Shown: piece after piece, positions 51,266 through 60,912 of the stretch | How positions within the stretch are numbered: position 1 is the stretch's first letter | Layout: each line of letters starts with the position of its first letter | Origin: Rossellomorea aquimaris | GTDB taxonomy: Bacteria > Bacillota > Bacilli > Bacillales > Bacillaceae_B | Direction: 5' to 3' | DNA: 64,000 nt | Assembly (NCBI RefSeq): GCF_020171925.1 | Contig: NZ_JAIVAR010000003.1 | Span: forward strand, 372,001-436,000 | Position numbers and translations under genes: made by a program | The notes under the pieces: model-generated | What the model was told of the DNA's origin: nothing | What the model saw: the letters and a program-made list of their open reading frames with translations, nothing else | The model's database searches: none

Positions 51266-51492
51266 GCCAGTTCACTCCCTTGATTATTTTCGATGAAGCC
51301 GATAAGTTTAAATTCTGATAGGTCAATTTTGGCATTAGTGGTTGCTGAGCAATGGGAACACTTTATTTTCTGTACATTCATCGGAGTCCGGAATTCATTC
51401 TCGCAGTGGCTGCATTCCAAGATATGTAGATCTTGTTCGTTGCCTTTTCGGTCAAATTGAATACGTTCTCTTCCTCGATTAATGTAGCTCAC
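51259..51492 (-). CDS. Small zinc-ribbon protein
   Basis: The 77-residue protein has two CxxC pairs (LECSHCENEF and IKCSHCSATT) separated by 13-14 residues, a zinc ribbon. The N-terminus is charged (SYINRGRERIQFDRKGNEQD) and there is no signal peptide. The function is unknown; nucleic-acid or protein binding is typical of ribbons. It is followed by the overlapping small membrane protein gene. Confidence 0.68.
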   Translation of the reverse strand: MSYINRGRERIQFDRKGNEQDLHILECSHCENEFRTPMNVQKIKCSHCSATTNAKIDLSEFKLIGFIENNQGSELAC

Positions 51493-51697
51493 GATAACTT
51501 CTCTCCCGTCAAGTTTGATTTAGTACATATATACCCGGCATGATATTTGTAAAACATTTTTAATCTGATAATTTATGAAAAATCCGTCTTTCATCACATT
51601 TTTTTAGGGAGTTGGTCTTATATTCAGAAACGTATTCATATAGTAGTAGTCACTATGTTACAATTTTTACAAGTTAGACAGATAAGGGGGAGCAAGC

Positions 51698-52111
51698 ATG
51701 ATAAAACCAGCAGGATTCTGGATCAGGTTAGGTGCAGGCATATTGGATTGGCTCGTCATCAACCTGCCACTGATCCTCATAATCGGACTGATTACAGGGG
51801 AGTTTTCAGACGAAAATTCCATTGTTTCAACCATTACGTTCATATACGTCCTCATCACTCCAGTCCTTTGGAAAGGCTATGTTGTCGGCAAACGCATCGC
51901 CGGCATCAGGATTGTGAGGAAAGATGGAAGGAACGTCCATATAGGGAACATGCTGATGAGGAACATCGTAGGGGGACTCGCCTATGTCCTTACATTGGGG
52001 ATCGGTCTCATTGTCAGTGCATTCATGGTGGGATTACGTGAAGACAAACGCTCAATCCATGATTTCATCGCGGGTACCTATGTTACCCACGCAAAGCCTG
52101 ATGAAATGTAG
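51698..52111 (+). CDS. RDD-family membrane protein
   Basis: The 137-residue protein has the RDD signature: AGFWIRLGAGILDWLVINLP (R and D-D positions) with three transmembrane segments and GKRIAGIRIVRKDGRN, then a final HDFIAGTYVTH. This matches small Bacillus YckC-like proteins. Role in transport or stress is unclear. ATG follows AAGGGGGAG. Confidence 0.9.
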   Translation: MIKPAGFWIRLGAGILDWLVINLPLILIIGLITGEFSDENSIVSTITFIYVLITPVLWKGYVVGKRIAGIRIVRKDGRNVHIGNMLMRNIVGGLAYVLTLGIGLIVSAFMVGLREDKRSIHDFIAGTYVTHAKPDEM

Positions 52112-52121
52112 CAGGATCGCA

Positions 52122-52167
52122 TAAGAAACACCCAGCCATGACCTACAGGTCAGGCTGGGTGTTTCTT
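52122..52167. terminator. Bidirectional terminator
   Basis: AAGAAACACCCAGCC pairs perfectly with GGCTGGGTGTTTCTT between convergent genes. Confidence 0.92.
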
Positions 52168-52169
52168 CA

Positions 52170-52589
52170 TTAACGCAGGCGTTTTTCCATGTAATGCTGA
52201 CGCGATCCTTTCGGGAAGTCCTCCAGCACACCGAATTCCTCATACCCCAGTTTCTTATAAAAGCCTGGCGCCTGAAAGCTGAATGTATCCAGGATCACCA
52301 GGTAGCAGCCCTTCTCCTTCGCGAACTCTTCCATTCTCTCAACCAATTGTACACCGTAACCTTCCTTGCGGTACTCCTCGGACACCCAGAGAAAATCGAT
52401 ATGAAGGTGATGCCAGAACGTCTCTCCGACCACCCCTCCGACGATCTCATCCTGGTCATCGCGAATGACGAAGCTGACCTTCTCGAGCGGCGTCTTCACA
52501 TCGTCATCAATCGCGCTCATATTGTATTCAATCAACTTCTGTCTTATGTAATCACTGTCTTCCTGGACCCATTGCTGTTTGATTTTCAT
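52170..52589 (-). CDS. GNAT-family acetyltransferase
   Basis: The ATG at 52589 follows AGGGAGATGAAG. The 139-residue protein has IDFLWVSEEYRKEGYGVQLV with the acetyl-CoA loop (R-K-E-G-Y-G), and FSFQAPGFYKKLGYEEFG as the C-terminal motif. Substrate unknown. Confidence 0.9.
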   Translation of the reverse strand: MKIKQQWVQEDSDYIRQKLIEYNMSAIDDDVKTPLEKVSFVIRDDQDEIVGGVVGETFWHHLHIDFLWVSEEYRKEGYGVQLVERMEEFAKEKGCYLVILDTFSFQAPGFYKKLGYEEFGVLEDFPKGSRQHYMEKRLR

Positions 52590-52713
52590 CACTTCATCTC
52601 CCTTTCCTCTCACTCTTACAGTTTACCTTTTTTTCCAATTAAAATAAATTCACGTTTAACATGGTGGAAACTCGTTTATAGAATAAGTAAGATACTTTCC
52701 AAGGAGGAATAGC

Positions 52714-53514
52714 ATGTTACACCAAAAAACGTTGAACAAGCTTGAAAACCTGACCCTTCAGAAACCGGATAAGCTTTTGACTGTCTACTTGAATACGGAC
52801 CGAAGCGACCCCGACCAGCAAGGCGGCGAATGGAAGATTGCCTTGAAGAACGGATTCAATCGGTTGGAGGAATATCTCGAGAGTGCTCCTGAAGAAAAAG
52901 AAAGACTCCAAGCGATCCGTCCTAAAGTGGAGGACTATATCCTGAGTCAGGAAAGGAAACTGCCCCGAAGCTTTATCATCTTCGCCTCTGCAGACAGTGG
53001 CATTTGGGAAACCTTCGAGCCTCAGGTGCCTGTGGAAACGAGCTTCCATTGGGAAGAAAAGCCGAACCTCGAACAATTGAAATCACTGCACACCCAGTAC
53101 CCTAACACTGGCCTTATCCTGCTCCAGCAAAATCAGATCAAAATCCTCACCTCCGCTTTGGGGCAGCTTCAAACGAGCGAGTTCATGGAGTTCGACCTTG
53201 ATACGGAGGATTGGCGAAAAAGTGAAGGTCCCCATCATGCAGACGTCAGTATGGGTAGTTCCGGAGGCAAGGCGAATCAACAGGATGAGTATGACGAACG
53301 GCTCAAAGCCAACCAGCAGCGCTGGTGGAAGAGTCTCGGAAGTGTATTGGATAAAAAAGCTGCGGATGAAAAATGGGAAAAAATCATCTTAGTCGGGGAT
53401 AAAGAAGAAGCGGATATACTCTCCGAAAATATGAATAAAGAAGTTCATGAAACGATTCAGAAAAACTTATTAAATGAAAATGAGCATAAAGTGATCGAGA
53501 AACTCCTAGCATGA
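52714..53514 (+). CDS. VLRF1-type aeRF1-like protein
   Basis: The 266-residue protein starts LLTVYLNTDRSDPDQQGGEW and contains a domain resembling eukaryotic release factor 1 subunits (VLRF1 family, as annotated in Bacillus): SFIIFASADSGIWETFEPQV, LILLQQNQIKILTSALGQL and a central charged loop with DEYDERLKANQQRWWKSLG. Bacterial members are proposed to act on stalled or split ribosomes; function here is not proven. AAGGAGGAA precedes the ATG. Confidence 0.78.
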   Translation: MLHQKTLNKLENLTLQKPDKLLTVYLNTDRSDPDQQGGEWKIALKNGFNRLEEYLESAPEEKERLQAIRPKVEDYILSQERKLPRSFIIFASADSGIWETFEPQVPVETSFHWEEKPNLEQLKSLHTQYPNTGLILLQQNQIKILTSALGQLQTSEFMEFDLDTEDWRKSEGPHHADVSMGSSGGKANQQDEYDERLKANQQRWWKSLGSVLDKKAADEKWEKIILVGDKEEADILSENMNKEVHETIQKNLLNENEHKVIEKLLA

Positions 53515-53629
53515 TCTAAATTTCCTGGACTGTACCATGTGCAGTCCATTTTCTTTTTTTTCCCCCACCTCATTCTTACAAGCACTGCCCTCATCTCCAT
53601 GCATAGAATGTAAATAGGAGGTGTGTGCC

Positions 53630-53917
53630 GTGCTTTCACGTATAAAATGGTTGTCCTTTTCAATTGAATTATTTCTTGCCGTCCCTGTCTTCGGAAACAT
53701 TGCGGGTGACGCAATCCCCTTTCTCCTTTGTTTAGTTGCAATCTGGCATGCTTGTGTACTTTTTGTATCAAGGTCTGAAGATCAACCGATTCTCGGGAGT
53801 GCGCTTGGAATCATCGCATCATTCCTTAATTTCTTCCCGATCATCCGCCTGATTGCCCACGCGATTACTGCCATTGTCCTTATCTTTGAAATCCAGAAGG
53901 CACCGGGGATGGAATGA
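53630..53917 (+). CDS. Small membrane protein
   Basis: GTG 53630 follows AGGAGGTG by 7 nt and gives 95 residues. Three hydrophobic helices span the protein: SFSIELFLAVPVFGNIAGDA, FLLCLVAIWHACVLFV and LGIIASFLNFFPIIRLIAHA, with a short C-terminal tail. No family is recognised. The next element is the dispersed repeat copy B. Confidence 0.62.
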   Translation: MLSRIKWLSFSIELFLAVPVFGNIAGDAIPFLLCLVAIWHACVLFVSRSEDQPILGSALGIIASFLNFFPIIRLIAHAITAIVLIFEIQKAPGME

Positions 53918-53949
53918 GACTGGTATCATCATGAATAACCACTGGAAAA

Positions 53950-54392
53950 AAGAGGTTGGGACATAACTAGGAATTCTAAATGTAAAGACGAATAATATCG
54001 GTTCCAGCTTTTAATACCGCTTATGAGTTCCGTGCAAGACTTCGCTTTCCGCGGGTAGCCCGTGAGCCTCCTCGGCAGGCCAGCGGGGCCTCACATGTCT
54101 AGCTGCAGGGCTTAGAGGCAAATGTCATAAGCCAAACCGACCAAGAAGGCAAAGAACGCCTTCGTGGCCGATTCGTCTTATGCCACACACCTTAATACAA
54201 AGCCCTTCCGCTTTTCTTATAAGCCATTCTTCCCGCAGGAGTCTTCCTTGCACTCCAATCAACCGCTAGACAGAGGTAAAATCTAATTGTCCAGGTATAC
54301 AAATAGTTAAAAACCCGAACTAATTTGCCTTCAAATAGACAAATTAGTTCGGGTTTAACTTTGCCTGAAACACTTTTGTCCCAGACTCTTTT
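53950..54392 (-). repeat. ~400-bp dispersed element, copy B
   Basis: Read on the minus strand it starts GTCTGGGACAAAAGTGTTTC, has the same long hairpin (arms AACCCGAACTAATTTG / CAAATTAGTTCGGGTT), CTGTCTAGCGGTTGATTGGA, CTCCTGCGGG, GGAGGCTCACGGG, and ends CGAAGTCTTGCACGGAA. The middle part differs more from copy A. It directly follows the stop of the acetyltransferase gene read in the same direction. Confidence 0.85.
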
Positions 54393-54395
54393 CCC

Positions 54396-55295
54396 TTATC
54401 TCAACGAATCGTATTTATAACACATCATGACCACTTTCTTCTCGAATCCCTCTTTCAAATAGAGCTTGACTGCTTTTTCATTCTCTCCATTTACAGAAAT
54501 CAAGGCTTTCCCCATGCCTGCTTCCCTTCCATAATGAAGGCCCTCCCTTAGCAACCGTCTACCGAGACCCTTTCCCTGGTACTCTGGTTTGACCGCCAAG
54601 AGACCGATGAACGTTTTCCATTCTCCTTCGTCCCATTCTTTCTCGACATTCAGGATCCCGGCCGGTTGATCACCGCAATATAACACTTTCATTCCACCAG
54701 CCAGATGTCCTTGATGGTCCCGCATCTCCCTGACTTGTCCGGCTGTGATCGGTGTCTCTGAACCCGCTAGGTGAGCGAATGCAGCATTCCTGACTTCACA
54801 CCAAACGGATTCGTCCCGTTCGAAGACGAAGTCACCCAGCGTGTATCCCTGTGGGAATCCCACGAGCGGCACTGGGGATGCCTTTCGTTCCAGCAAGTAG
54901 GAAATCCGTTCAACATCAAAGCCGACCTCCTCAAAGATCCCTCGTACAACCACATTGCTTTCATCGATGAATAAGAAGACTTTTGCTAAGTCACCAGCAT
55001 GACTCCTTACCTTCTCCCACAGTACTTGATAGGCCTTTAATGATGGGACGGCGCTATGAAAAATCCTGAAGCGCGCCTTGCTCCCTTTTAGGAAATAGTC
55101 ACTCCGGTACAAGGAAGCTGCACCTACAACCCTTCCTTCGTCCATCAGGAGATAAGTCGGGTTCACTTCATCATCGACTTCTAGGCCATCAAGCTGATCG
55201 TCATATAAATAGGAATCATCCACTTCCTGCCTGTGCTTTCGACAGTAGGCTATAAATTCAGCTCTCGTTTCCTCCGTTAATCTCTCCACTTTCAT
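54396..55295 (-). CDS. Double-GNAT acetyltransferase
   Basis: ATG 55295 follows GGGGGAG. The 299-residue protein has two GNAT-like halves. The C-terminal one is complete, with LLAVKPEYQGKGLGRRLLRE and the motif ALISVNGENEKAVKLYLKEG. The N-terminal half (residues 1-140) is degenerate. This is the mycothiol-synthase-like two-domain layout, common in Bacillus with unknown substrates. Confidence 0.85.
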   Translation of the reverse strand: MKVERLTEETRAEFIAYCRKHRQEVDDSYLYDDQLDGLEVDDEVNPTYLLMDEGRVVGAASLYRSDYFLKGSKARFRIFHSAVPSLKAYQVLWEKVRSHAGDLAKVFLFIDESNVVVRGIFEEVGFDVERISYLLERKASPVPLVGFPQGYTLGDFVFERDESVWCEVRNAAFAHLAGSETPITAGQVREMRDHQGHLAGGMKVLYCGDQPAGILNVEKEWDEGEWKTFIGLLAVKPEYQGKGLGRRLLREGLHYGREAGMGKALISVNGENEKAVKLYLKEGFEKKVVMMCYKYDSLR

Positions 55296-55383
55296 GATAT
55301 ACTCCCCCGTCATCTTTCAGTTGCCACACATACTACATATAGTTCAACGTAACGATGACAATTCCTTTTATTGCACAAAAAAC

Positions 55384-55422
55384 AGCCCAACCCTGGAGGC
55401 ATACCGCCTCAGGGTTGGACTG
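55384..55422 (-). terminator. PLD gene terminator
   Basis: On the minus strand CCAACCCTGAGGC pairs with GCCTCCAGGGTTGG, followed by GCTGTTTTTTGT. Confidence 0.85.
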
Positions 55423-55431
55423 CTGATCGTA

Positions 55432-57399
55432 TTATTGAACGACTCCGCCGGCATTCACATAACGCGCATTGAATTCCTGCAAAAATTGATTCGTCACTGC
55501 CGCATCATGTATGATAAGCATATTTTCATCGTTCACATTATTCCCGTTTTCACTCCAGTTCGTCGAACCGACAATGACGGTCGGATCACTTGATGTATCC
55601 GCATCGATGATCATCGTCTTCGCATGAAGCTTCCTGCTTTCATTCGCCTGATACACAGGTGCCGGATTCGCCCAACGTGTATTCGGGTTATTCGTACTCG
55701 TCTGGGAGGCCGTTCTACCTGTCATTTCGATGCTTGCCGACCACCACTGATTCCAGAAGCTCGGATCGAATAGTCCTTTTACGTCGAAGCCAGTCAGTGT
55801 CCCCTGGTTATCTGTATAGCTTCCTTCCCATTTATTCTTCAATTCATCGACCAATGCTTGATCGCTCCAGGCAAAAATCGTGAAGTACGCACTTTCATCC
55901 GCTTCCGTTCTGACAAGGTCTGTCATGCGTCCTACCGCATCATCACCAGATGAAAAATAGACTTCAACTTCCCGGCCGCCAATCGTTACTGAATGAGGCG
56001 TGTTGTCGATCTTGCGTGTGCTGAAGTTTGAAACGGTGTTATCCGGTGTCGTGGTCGAGCTTCCCCACATCTCTTCAAATTCAGTCTCATAAATCGATGC
56101 CAGTTCAGGAGAATGGATTTCAACAACATGCTGTTGATTACCGTCCAGTATCCCCTGATTCATATTCTCTTCTGTTCCGTATAGACCCGTAACCGTAAAG
56201 TTCCAGCTTCCCGTGAATACCCACTGATCGTCAACGACCGCAAATTTATTATGCATCTGATTGCCCGGTGAGTAGTAACTGTCTGCTGACTTTTCCTCCC
56301 CTTCTACAAAGAGGTGACCTGTCATCTCCGTGCTTCCGACCATCACGGTGCGCTGCTCAAAATCAGTAAAGCTTGCAGGGAGATTATATCCGGAACGCTT
56401 TGCCGCATCTTCCACTACGAACATCGGGGAGTCAGATAGGATATGGGCATCATCCGCTGTTCCGACAACGGCATCTTTACCGCGTACAAGTTTCTCCAAG
56501 TATAGCCTCATGGTTTCGTAGCGTTCTGTATAATGAGGATCTGTCGCGTCTTTTGCATCTGCAAGGATACGCACGTCGACCCCTTGAGCCGCCTTTTCCA
56601 TCAGTGTGTCAATCACACGTGGAAGGTTGATCTCATAAGTCGCCAAATCGATTGACGTCGTTGCTGTGTTCAAGCGCTCAATCAATTGATCTTCAAGATT
56701 CACATTATAATTCGCTTCATTCCCTGCGGACGCATACTGAGTATCGGCACTTTTATTGAAAAAGACGTTGATCGCACCAAGGTCCTCACTGACATTCGTA
56801 AGTGATTCGCTGCCACCCCCAGAAGGAGGTGTGGACCCTGAATTGGCCGCTTTAGGGGTTCCGTAGCCGCCCACATAAGCAGCTGTAGCCGTAGACCAAC
56901 TGCTGGCACTTGTGCCCGCAGCGGAAGCGTCCATTCTCTCCATCGTCGCTTTTGTTGTATTGTCACCCGCGTACCAGCTGTCGACCTCGTCCACAACCGT
57001 ACCAGACGCATCTTTCAAGTAAAGCACTTCATTCGAGTTTCCGAGTACACCGGTATAGACTTGATCCGCCGCAATGCCCGGTACGCTGTCATCACTCGTC
57101 CGTTCCAAAAGGAAATAATCATTTGCCGCAACCGTACCGCTTAACGGAATGCTTGGCGAACCATCCTGCGCCTCGAGCACCCACCCATCAAAGTTTAAAC
57201 TAGAGTAAGATGCATTGTATAACTCGACCCACTCATCATTATATGAAGTCGTCGTTCCCATCCATGCCACTTCATTGATAACTGCCTCATTGGACGCAGC
57301 CGTGACTTCCTTTTCTTTTATGCCTGCTTGTGGAACGAGACTGCCTGCCAGTAATACCGCTGTACTGACTACCGTCCACGAAATCTTTTTCATGTTCAT
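55432..57399 (-). CDS. Secreted lamin-tail / phospholipase D-domain protein
   Basis: ATG 57399 or 57393 follows GAAAGGGGCAGGG. The ~655-residue protein has a signal peptide (about 1-35), a lamin-tail domain (EVAWMGTTTSYNDEWVELYN ... LSGTVAANDYFLLER), a Gly/Ser linker (STPPSGGGSES) and two PLD-type HKD motifs: HNKFAVVDDQWVFTGSWNFT and HAKTMIIDADTSS ... GSTNWSENGN. The catalytic His, Lys, Asp and Asn are intact. It should be a secreted nuclease or phospholipase. The gene is monocistronic. Confidence 0.88.
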   Translation of the reverse strand: MNMKKISWTVVSTAVLLAGSLVPQAGIKEKEVTAASNEAVINEVAWMGTTTSYNDEWVELYNASYSSLNFDGWVLEAQDGSPSIPLSGTVAANDYFLLERTSDDSVPGIAADQVYTGVLGNSNEVLYLKDASGTVVDEVDSWYAGDNTTKATMERMDASAAGTSASSWSTATAAYVGGYGTPKAANSGSTPPSGGGSESLTNVSEDLGAINVFFNKSADTQYASAGNEANYNVNLEDQLIERLNTATTSIDLATYEINLPRVIDTLMEKAAQGVDVRILADAKDATDPHYTERYETMRLYLEKLVRGKDAVVGTADDAHILSDSPMFVVEDAAKRSGYNLPASFTDFEQRTVMVGSTEMTGHLFVEGEEKSADSYYSPGNQMHNKFAVVDDQWVFTGSWNFTVTGLYGTEENMNQGILDGNQQHVVEIHSPELASIYETEFEEMWGSSTTTPDNTVSNFSTRKIDNTPHSVTIGGREVEVYFSSGDDAVGRMTDLVRTEADESAYFTIFAWSDQALVDELKNKWEGSYTDNQGTLTGFDVKGLFDPSFWNQWWSASIEMTGRTASQTSTNNPNTRWANPAPVYQANESRKLHAKTMIIDADTSSDPTVIVGSTNWSENGNNVNDENMLIIHDAAVTNQFLQEFNARYVNAGGVVQ

Positions 57400-57453
57400 T
57401 TCCCTGCCCCTTTCAAACGTCATTACAAGATTGATAAATAGATTACAATACAA

Positions 57454-57715
57454 GTATATTTTGTCTTATTTTGTAGAGTAATAGGGCGAAGGGTGTCATT
57501 ATTCTAATTGTTTTGTAAAAACAGTATTGAGTTTGTAAATTCACATGACTATCCGATCAGACTATTTCCTGATTTTTCATAGATCTTTTTTCTTAAGCCT
57601 CCTACACCGGTACTTGATCTTTTTTAGGTCAAAAGCCCCAATATTTGTTCTTTTGATTCTTTGTTAGTGGCACGTTGGGAATCTCGGTCCGGCTTCCACT
57701 TCCTTTTTTCCACTC
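57454..57715. other. Intergenic region
   Basis: About 260 AT-rich bp between the PLD gene start and the lia terminator; no gene is supported. Confidence 0.4.
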
Positions 57716-57747
57716 AAAAAAACCCGGAAGCAAAACGCTTCCGGGCC
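57715..57747 (-). terminator. lia operon terminator
   Basis: On the minus strand CCCGGAAGCG pairs with GCTTCCGGG around TTTT, followed by TTTTTTT. Confidence 0.88.
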
Positions 57748-57749
57748 AT

Positions 57750-58382
57750 CTATTTCACCAGATCATGTTTAAACGCGTAAATCACTGCCTGCGTGCGGTC
57801 CTGTACACCGAGCTTAGAAAGGATATTGCTTACATGGGTCTTAACAGTCTTCAAGGCGATAAACAATTCATCGGCGATTTCCTGATTTGTCTTCCCCTGC
57901 GTCATGAGCAGGAGGATTTCCAGTTCACGGTTCGTCAGTTCTTCATGTGGTTCCGATATTGTCCGCTGCCTCATGCGCGTCATCATCTTCCCTGTCACTT
58001 CCGGCTCGAGGATCGATTGTCCATGGTGGGTTTTGCGGACTGCATCGGCAATTTCGCTTGCCTTGGAAGTCTTGAGCATATAGCTCACAGCCCCGGCTTC
58101 AAGTGCCGGATACACCTTATCATCATCCAGGAAGCTCGTGACGATGATGATCTTCGCTTCAGGCCACTGTCCGATGATTTCCTTCGTTGCTTGTATCCCA
58201 TCCATCTCTTTCATCACCAGGTCCATCAGGATGATATCCGGACGGAGTTCAAGAGCAAGCTTGACCCCCTCCTTCCCATCGGATGCCTCACCGATCACCT
58301 CGATATCGGACTGTGCGGAAAGATAAGAGGAGACTCCGATCCTGACCATTTCATGGTCATCTACAAATACGACTTTAATCAA
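57750..58382 (-). CDS. liaR: Response regulator LiaR
   Basis: The 210-residue protein is a NarL/FixJ regulator: a receiver domain with phosphorylation site Asp in [17 protein letters not shown] and Lys in IVTSF..K, and a C-terminal helix-turn-helix ([20 protein letters not shown]-like region). Length matches B. subtilis LiaR (211). Its ATG overlaps the liaS stop by four bases. It activates the lia operon when the envelope is damaged. Confidence 0.93.
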   Translation of the reverse strand: MIKVVFVDDHEMVRIGVSSYLSAQSDIEVIGEASDGKEGVKLALELRPDIILMDLVMKEMDGIQATKEIIGQWPEAKIIIVTSFLDDDKVYPALEAGAVSYMLKTSKASEIADAVRKTHHGQSILEPEVTGKMMTRMRQRTISEPHEELTNRELEILLLMTQGKTNQEIADELFIALKTVKTHVSNILSKLGVQDRTQAVIYAFKHDLVK

Positions 58383-59425
58383 CTTTCTTCACCTTCATTC
58401 TCCACAACCGGCACCTTCACCTCAAGGCGGGTGCCTTTATTCGGAATACTGATAATTTTACAGGTGCCCCCGATTTCGATGGCCCTTTCACGCATATTCT
58501 GAAGTCCGTATGAGCTCGTTGCCTTCGACTCATTCACATCAAAGCCCTTACCATCATCCACTACCCGCAGGATGATGATGGACTCCCTTTTGATCAGAAG
58601 AACTTCAAGGGACGAGGCTTTGGAATGCCTGAGTGTGTTGGAAACCGATTCCTGCAGGATCCTGAACAGGTGGTCTTCGATGCCTTTATCGAGCTTCATA
58701 TCTTCAATTTTCCATTGAATCTCCAAAGGGACTTTCTGTGATAATTCGACCAGTAGCTCCTTCATTCCTTCCTGCAGGTTCTTTCCTTTCAAGGCAACCG
58801 GGCGCAGATGAAGGAGGAGGGCCCTCATTTCAAGCTGAGACTGATGAATCATCTGCTCCACCATCTGGAGCTGTTTGTTTTCCTGAGGAGTCCGCGTGGA
58901 AGATGGCGTCTCGGTGATGGCGGACATGAGCATGGAAGCCGCAAATAGTTGCTGACTGACGGAATCGTGCAGTTCCCTTGCTAAGCGATTCCGCTCCTGG
59001 GAAACGATTTCCTGGATCCGTTTTTCCTGTTCTTCGGCTTTTTCATTGGCAAGCTTCTGGGAATAACGTGCCTGCTCTGCAAGGTGCTTCCCTAAGGAAT
59101 CTACCTTCTTCCATACTTGGCGAAGTTCCGTAACCGCGGCTTCCGGGGGTGTGAACGCCTTTCCCTGTTCAAGTTGGATGAGGGAATGCTCGATTTCATG
59201 GAGCTGCTTCTTGTGAAGCCACCCTGACCGCAATCCGAATACGAGACCCACCAATAGACTGACCATCACGATAAACGCAAATCCCGGAATGTCCATTACT
59301 TCCACTTTCCATAACAATGACCAATCCTCTAGGGGATATAGATAGAAAAATGAAAGAGACAACACAATCAGGATGCTGAAAGAGAACGCCAGTGACGTCG
59401 CAAGCTGTTTACCGATTGTACTCAT
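58379..59425 (-). CDS. liaS: Sensor histidine kinase LiaS
   Basis: The 348-residue protein has two N-terminal transmembrane helices with a short extracytoplasmic loop, a HAMP-like linker, a HisKA_3 domain with phospho-acceptor His in [14 protein letters not shown], and an ATPase domain ([20 protein letters not shown], then LQNMRERA). This intramembrane-sensing layout is that of LiaS. It overlaps liaF by four bases and is inhibited by LiaF in known systems. Confidence 0.94.
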   Translation of the reverse strand: MSTIGKQLATSLAFSFSILIVLSLSFFYLYPLEDWSLLWKVEVMDIPGFAFIVMVSLLVGLVFGLRSGWLHKKQLHEIEHSLIQLEQGKAFTPPEAAVTELRQVWKKVDSLGKHLAEQARYSQKLANEKAEEQEKRIQEIVSQERNRLARELHDSVSQQLFAASMLMSAITETPSSTRTPQENKQLQMVEQMIHQSQLEMRALLLHLRPVALKGKNLQEGMKELLVELSQKVPLEIQWKIEDMKLDKGIEDHLFRILQESVSNTLRHSKASSLEVLLIKRESIIILRVVDDGKGFDVNESKATSSYGLQNMRERAIEIGGTCKIISIPNKGTRLEVKVPVVENEGEES

Positions 59426-60153
59426 ATTCTCTTCACCTCTAGATCCCCGATCCAGAGGGAGGTCACGATTTTCACTTTCTGGACGGCTGTCTCATAGCCC
59501 GGTGTTTGATAATAAAGCGATTGGTTGATCGCTTTCGGTTCCACGCTGTCAAAGATTCCTATGGATCCGGCCAGCACGGAATGGTGGATGCTCACTTCCA
59601 TCTCATATGGCACAAGGATCTCCACATTGCCGAGAATATTCCGGATCGATACGACCGAGGTCCCCTTCGGAAGCACTGTATTGCCAATATCGATGACCGA
59701 GTCACCGATGATTCCTTGAATGTTGATATCATTCCATTCGAATACATCTTCCGGTGTCCGCTTTGTCCCAAACCATTCATTCTGGAGCGCCGCTTTCTTC
59801 ATGATGATCGGTTCCTGTGCTTGGTTGAACGTCTCTTTGATGGAAGGAGCGATATATTTAGGGTGCTTCTTCGAATCGGCAAAGCGTACGATTACGAAAA
59901 GTAAGATGGCGAAAAGCAGAAACTTAAAAGCTACTGTGTTAAAAATGTTGATCCCTAAACTGATGACACCGAACCAAAACAAGAGCTTTCCTGACTTCTT
60001 ATGGAACTTCTTTCGACCGAAATAAAGGGCGAAAGCTGCAATGGAAAGAAAGATCAGAACCCCCCCGTCGTAGAAGGAAACTTCCAATAGGATGAGTAGT
60101 GTACCGATCAGGATGATCCAGCTGATTCCGTCTGAGCGCAGTCGATTGAGCAA
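59422..60153 (-). CDS. liaF: LiaF, inhibitor of LiaRS
   Basis: TTG 60153 is the start, with AAAGGAGGAA upstream. The 243-residue protein has four N-terminal transmembrane helices and a C-terminal beta-rich domain ([51 protein letters not shown]-type end). This is the LiaF/VraT fold. It keeps LiaS inactive without stress. Confidence 0.93.
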   Translation of the reverse strand: MLNRLRSDGISWIILIGTLLILLEVSFYDGGVLIFLSIAAFALYFGRKKFHKKSGKLLFWFGVISLGINIFNTVAFKFLLFAILLFVIVRFADSKKHPKYIAPSIKETFNQAQEPIIMKKAALQNEWFGTKRTPEDVFEWNDINIQGIIGDSVIDIGNTVLPKGTSVVSIRNILGNVEILVPYEMEVSIHHSVLAGSIGIFDSVEPKAINQSLYYQTPGYETAVQKVKIVTSLWIGDLEVKRI

Positions 60154-60211
60154 GGGGATTCCTCCTTTCTTGTATTATGTATGTTCGTCCCCTGACAGAT
60201 TGAAACAGGGT

Positions 60212-60229
60212 GAACCCGGGACCGGGCTC
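60212..60229 (-). other. Intercistronic hairpin between liaH and liaF
   Basis: On the minus strand GAGCCCGG pairs with CCGGGTTC (one G-U pair). A hairpin here may lower read-through so that liaIH are made in excess over liaFSR, as in B. subtilis. Confidence 0.5.
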
Positions 60230-60258
60230 CCCCTTTTACTGTTAATAGAATACCATGT

Positions 60259-60912
60259 TTACGAAGGAATGGCTTCCGTTTCCTCTTTTTTCATCTCTTT
60301 TTCCATTTTCGCGATCTTGGCGTCGATTGTATTGCGATAGTACGAAGAATTCACACCATGTTCGAGCTGATCTAAATACGTTTCGATCTCGTCGAATTTA
60401 GAGAAGGATGCAGTGCCCAAACCTGATGAAGATTCCAGTACACTATTCATCTTATGGTGGGCGCGGGCAATATTTTCACGGCCCATCAGCTCCATTCGCT
60501 TGATATACATATCCTTAAGTTTATGCTTCATTTCTCCATATTTACTCTCGAGCTCGTGAAGATCTTTCTCAGCCTTCGACTTGAGGTCCGCGATGCGTTC
60601 CATTCGCTCTTCATAGTATTTTTGTTCGGTTAAGGCAAATTCATAAAGTTCGGCTTCATTTGCCTGTGATGCCACTTCGGCCTGATGCTTTCTTTTTTCG
60701 GCATGGCTTTCTGCAAGCTGGTATTCTTTCGTGAATTCTTGTTTGAGAAGGTACTGCCTTTCGACCAGCTTCCTCACTTTTTCCACTTCGTGTTCGCATT
60801 GTCTCAGGTAGTGGTTGAGGACTGCGATCGGGTTTTTACTTTCTTTCTTATCCAATGCTTCGTGCAGGTCGGACATGACTGTGTTTTTCATTCTTTGGAA
60901 TAGGTTTGGCAT
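60259..60912 (-). CDS. liaH: LiaH, PspA-family phage-shock protein
   Basis: ATG 60912 (codon PNLFQRMK) follows AAAGGAGAGA and gives 217 residues, near the 225 of B. subtilis LiaH. The protein is almost all charged coiled coil: QRMKNTVMSDLHEALDKKES, LNHYLRQCEHEVEKVRKLVE and LKSKAEKDLHELESKYGEM. PspA/IM30 proteins form ring or rod oligomers on stressed membrane. It sits between liaI and liaF. Confidence 0.92.
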   Translation of the reverse strand: MPNLFQRMKNTVMSDLHEALDKKESKNPIAVLNHYLRQCEHEVEKVRKLVERQYLLKQEFTKEYQLAESHAEKRKHQAEVASQANEAELYEFALTEQKYYEERMERIADLKSKAEKDLHELESKYGEMKHKLKDMYIKRMELMGRENIARAHHKMNSVLESSSGLGTASFSKFDEIETYLDQLEHGVNSSYYRNTIDAKIAKMEKEMKKEETEAIPS

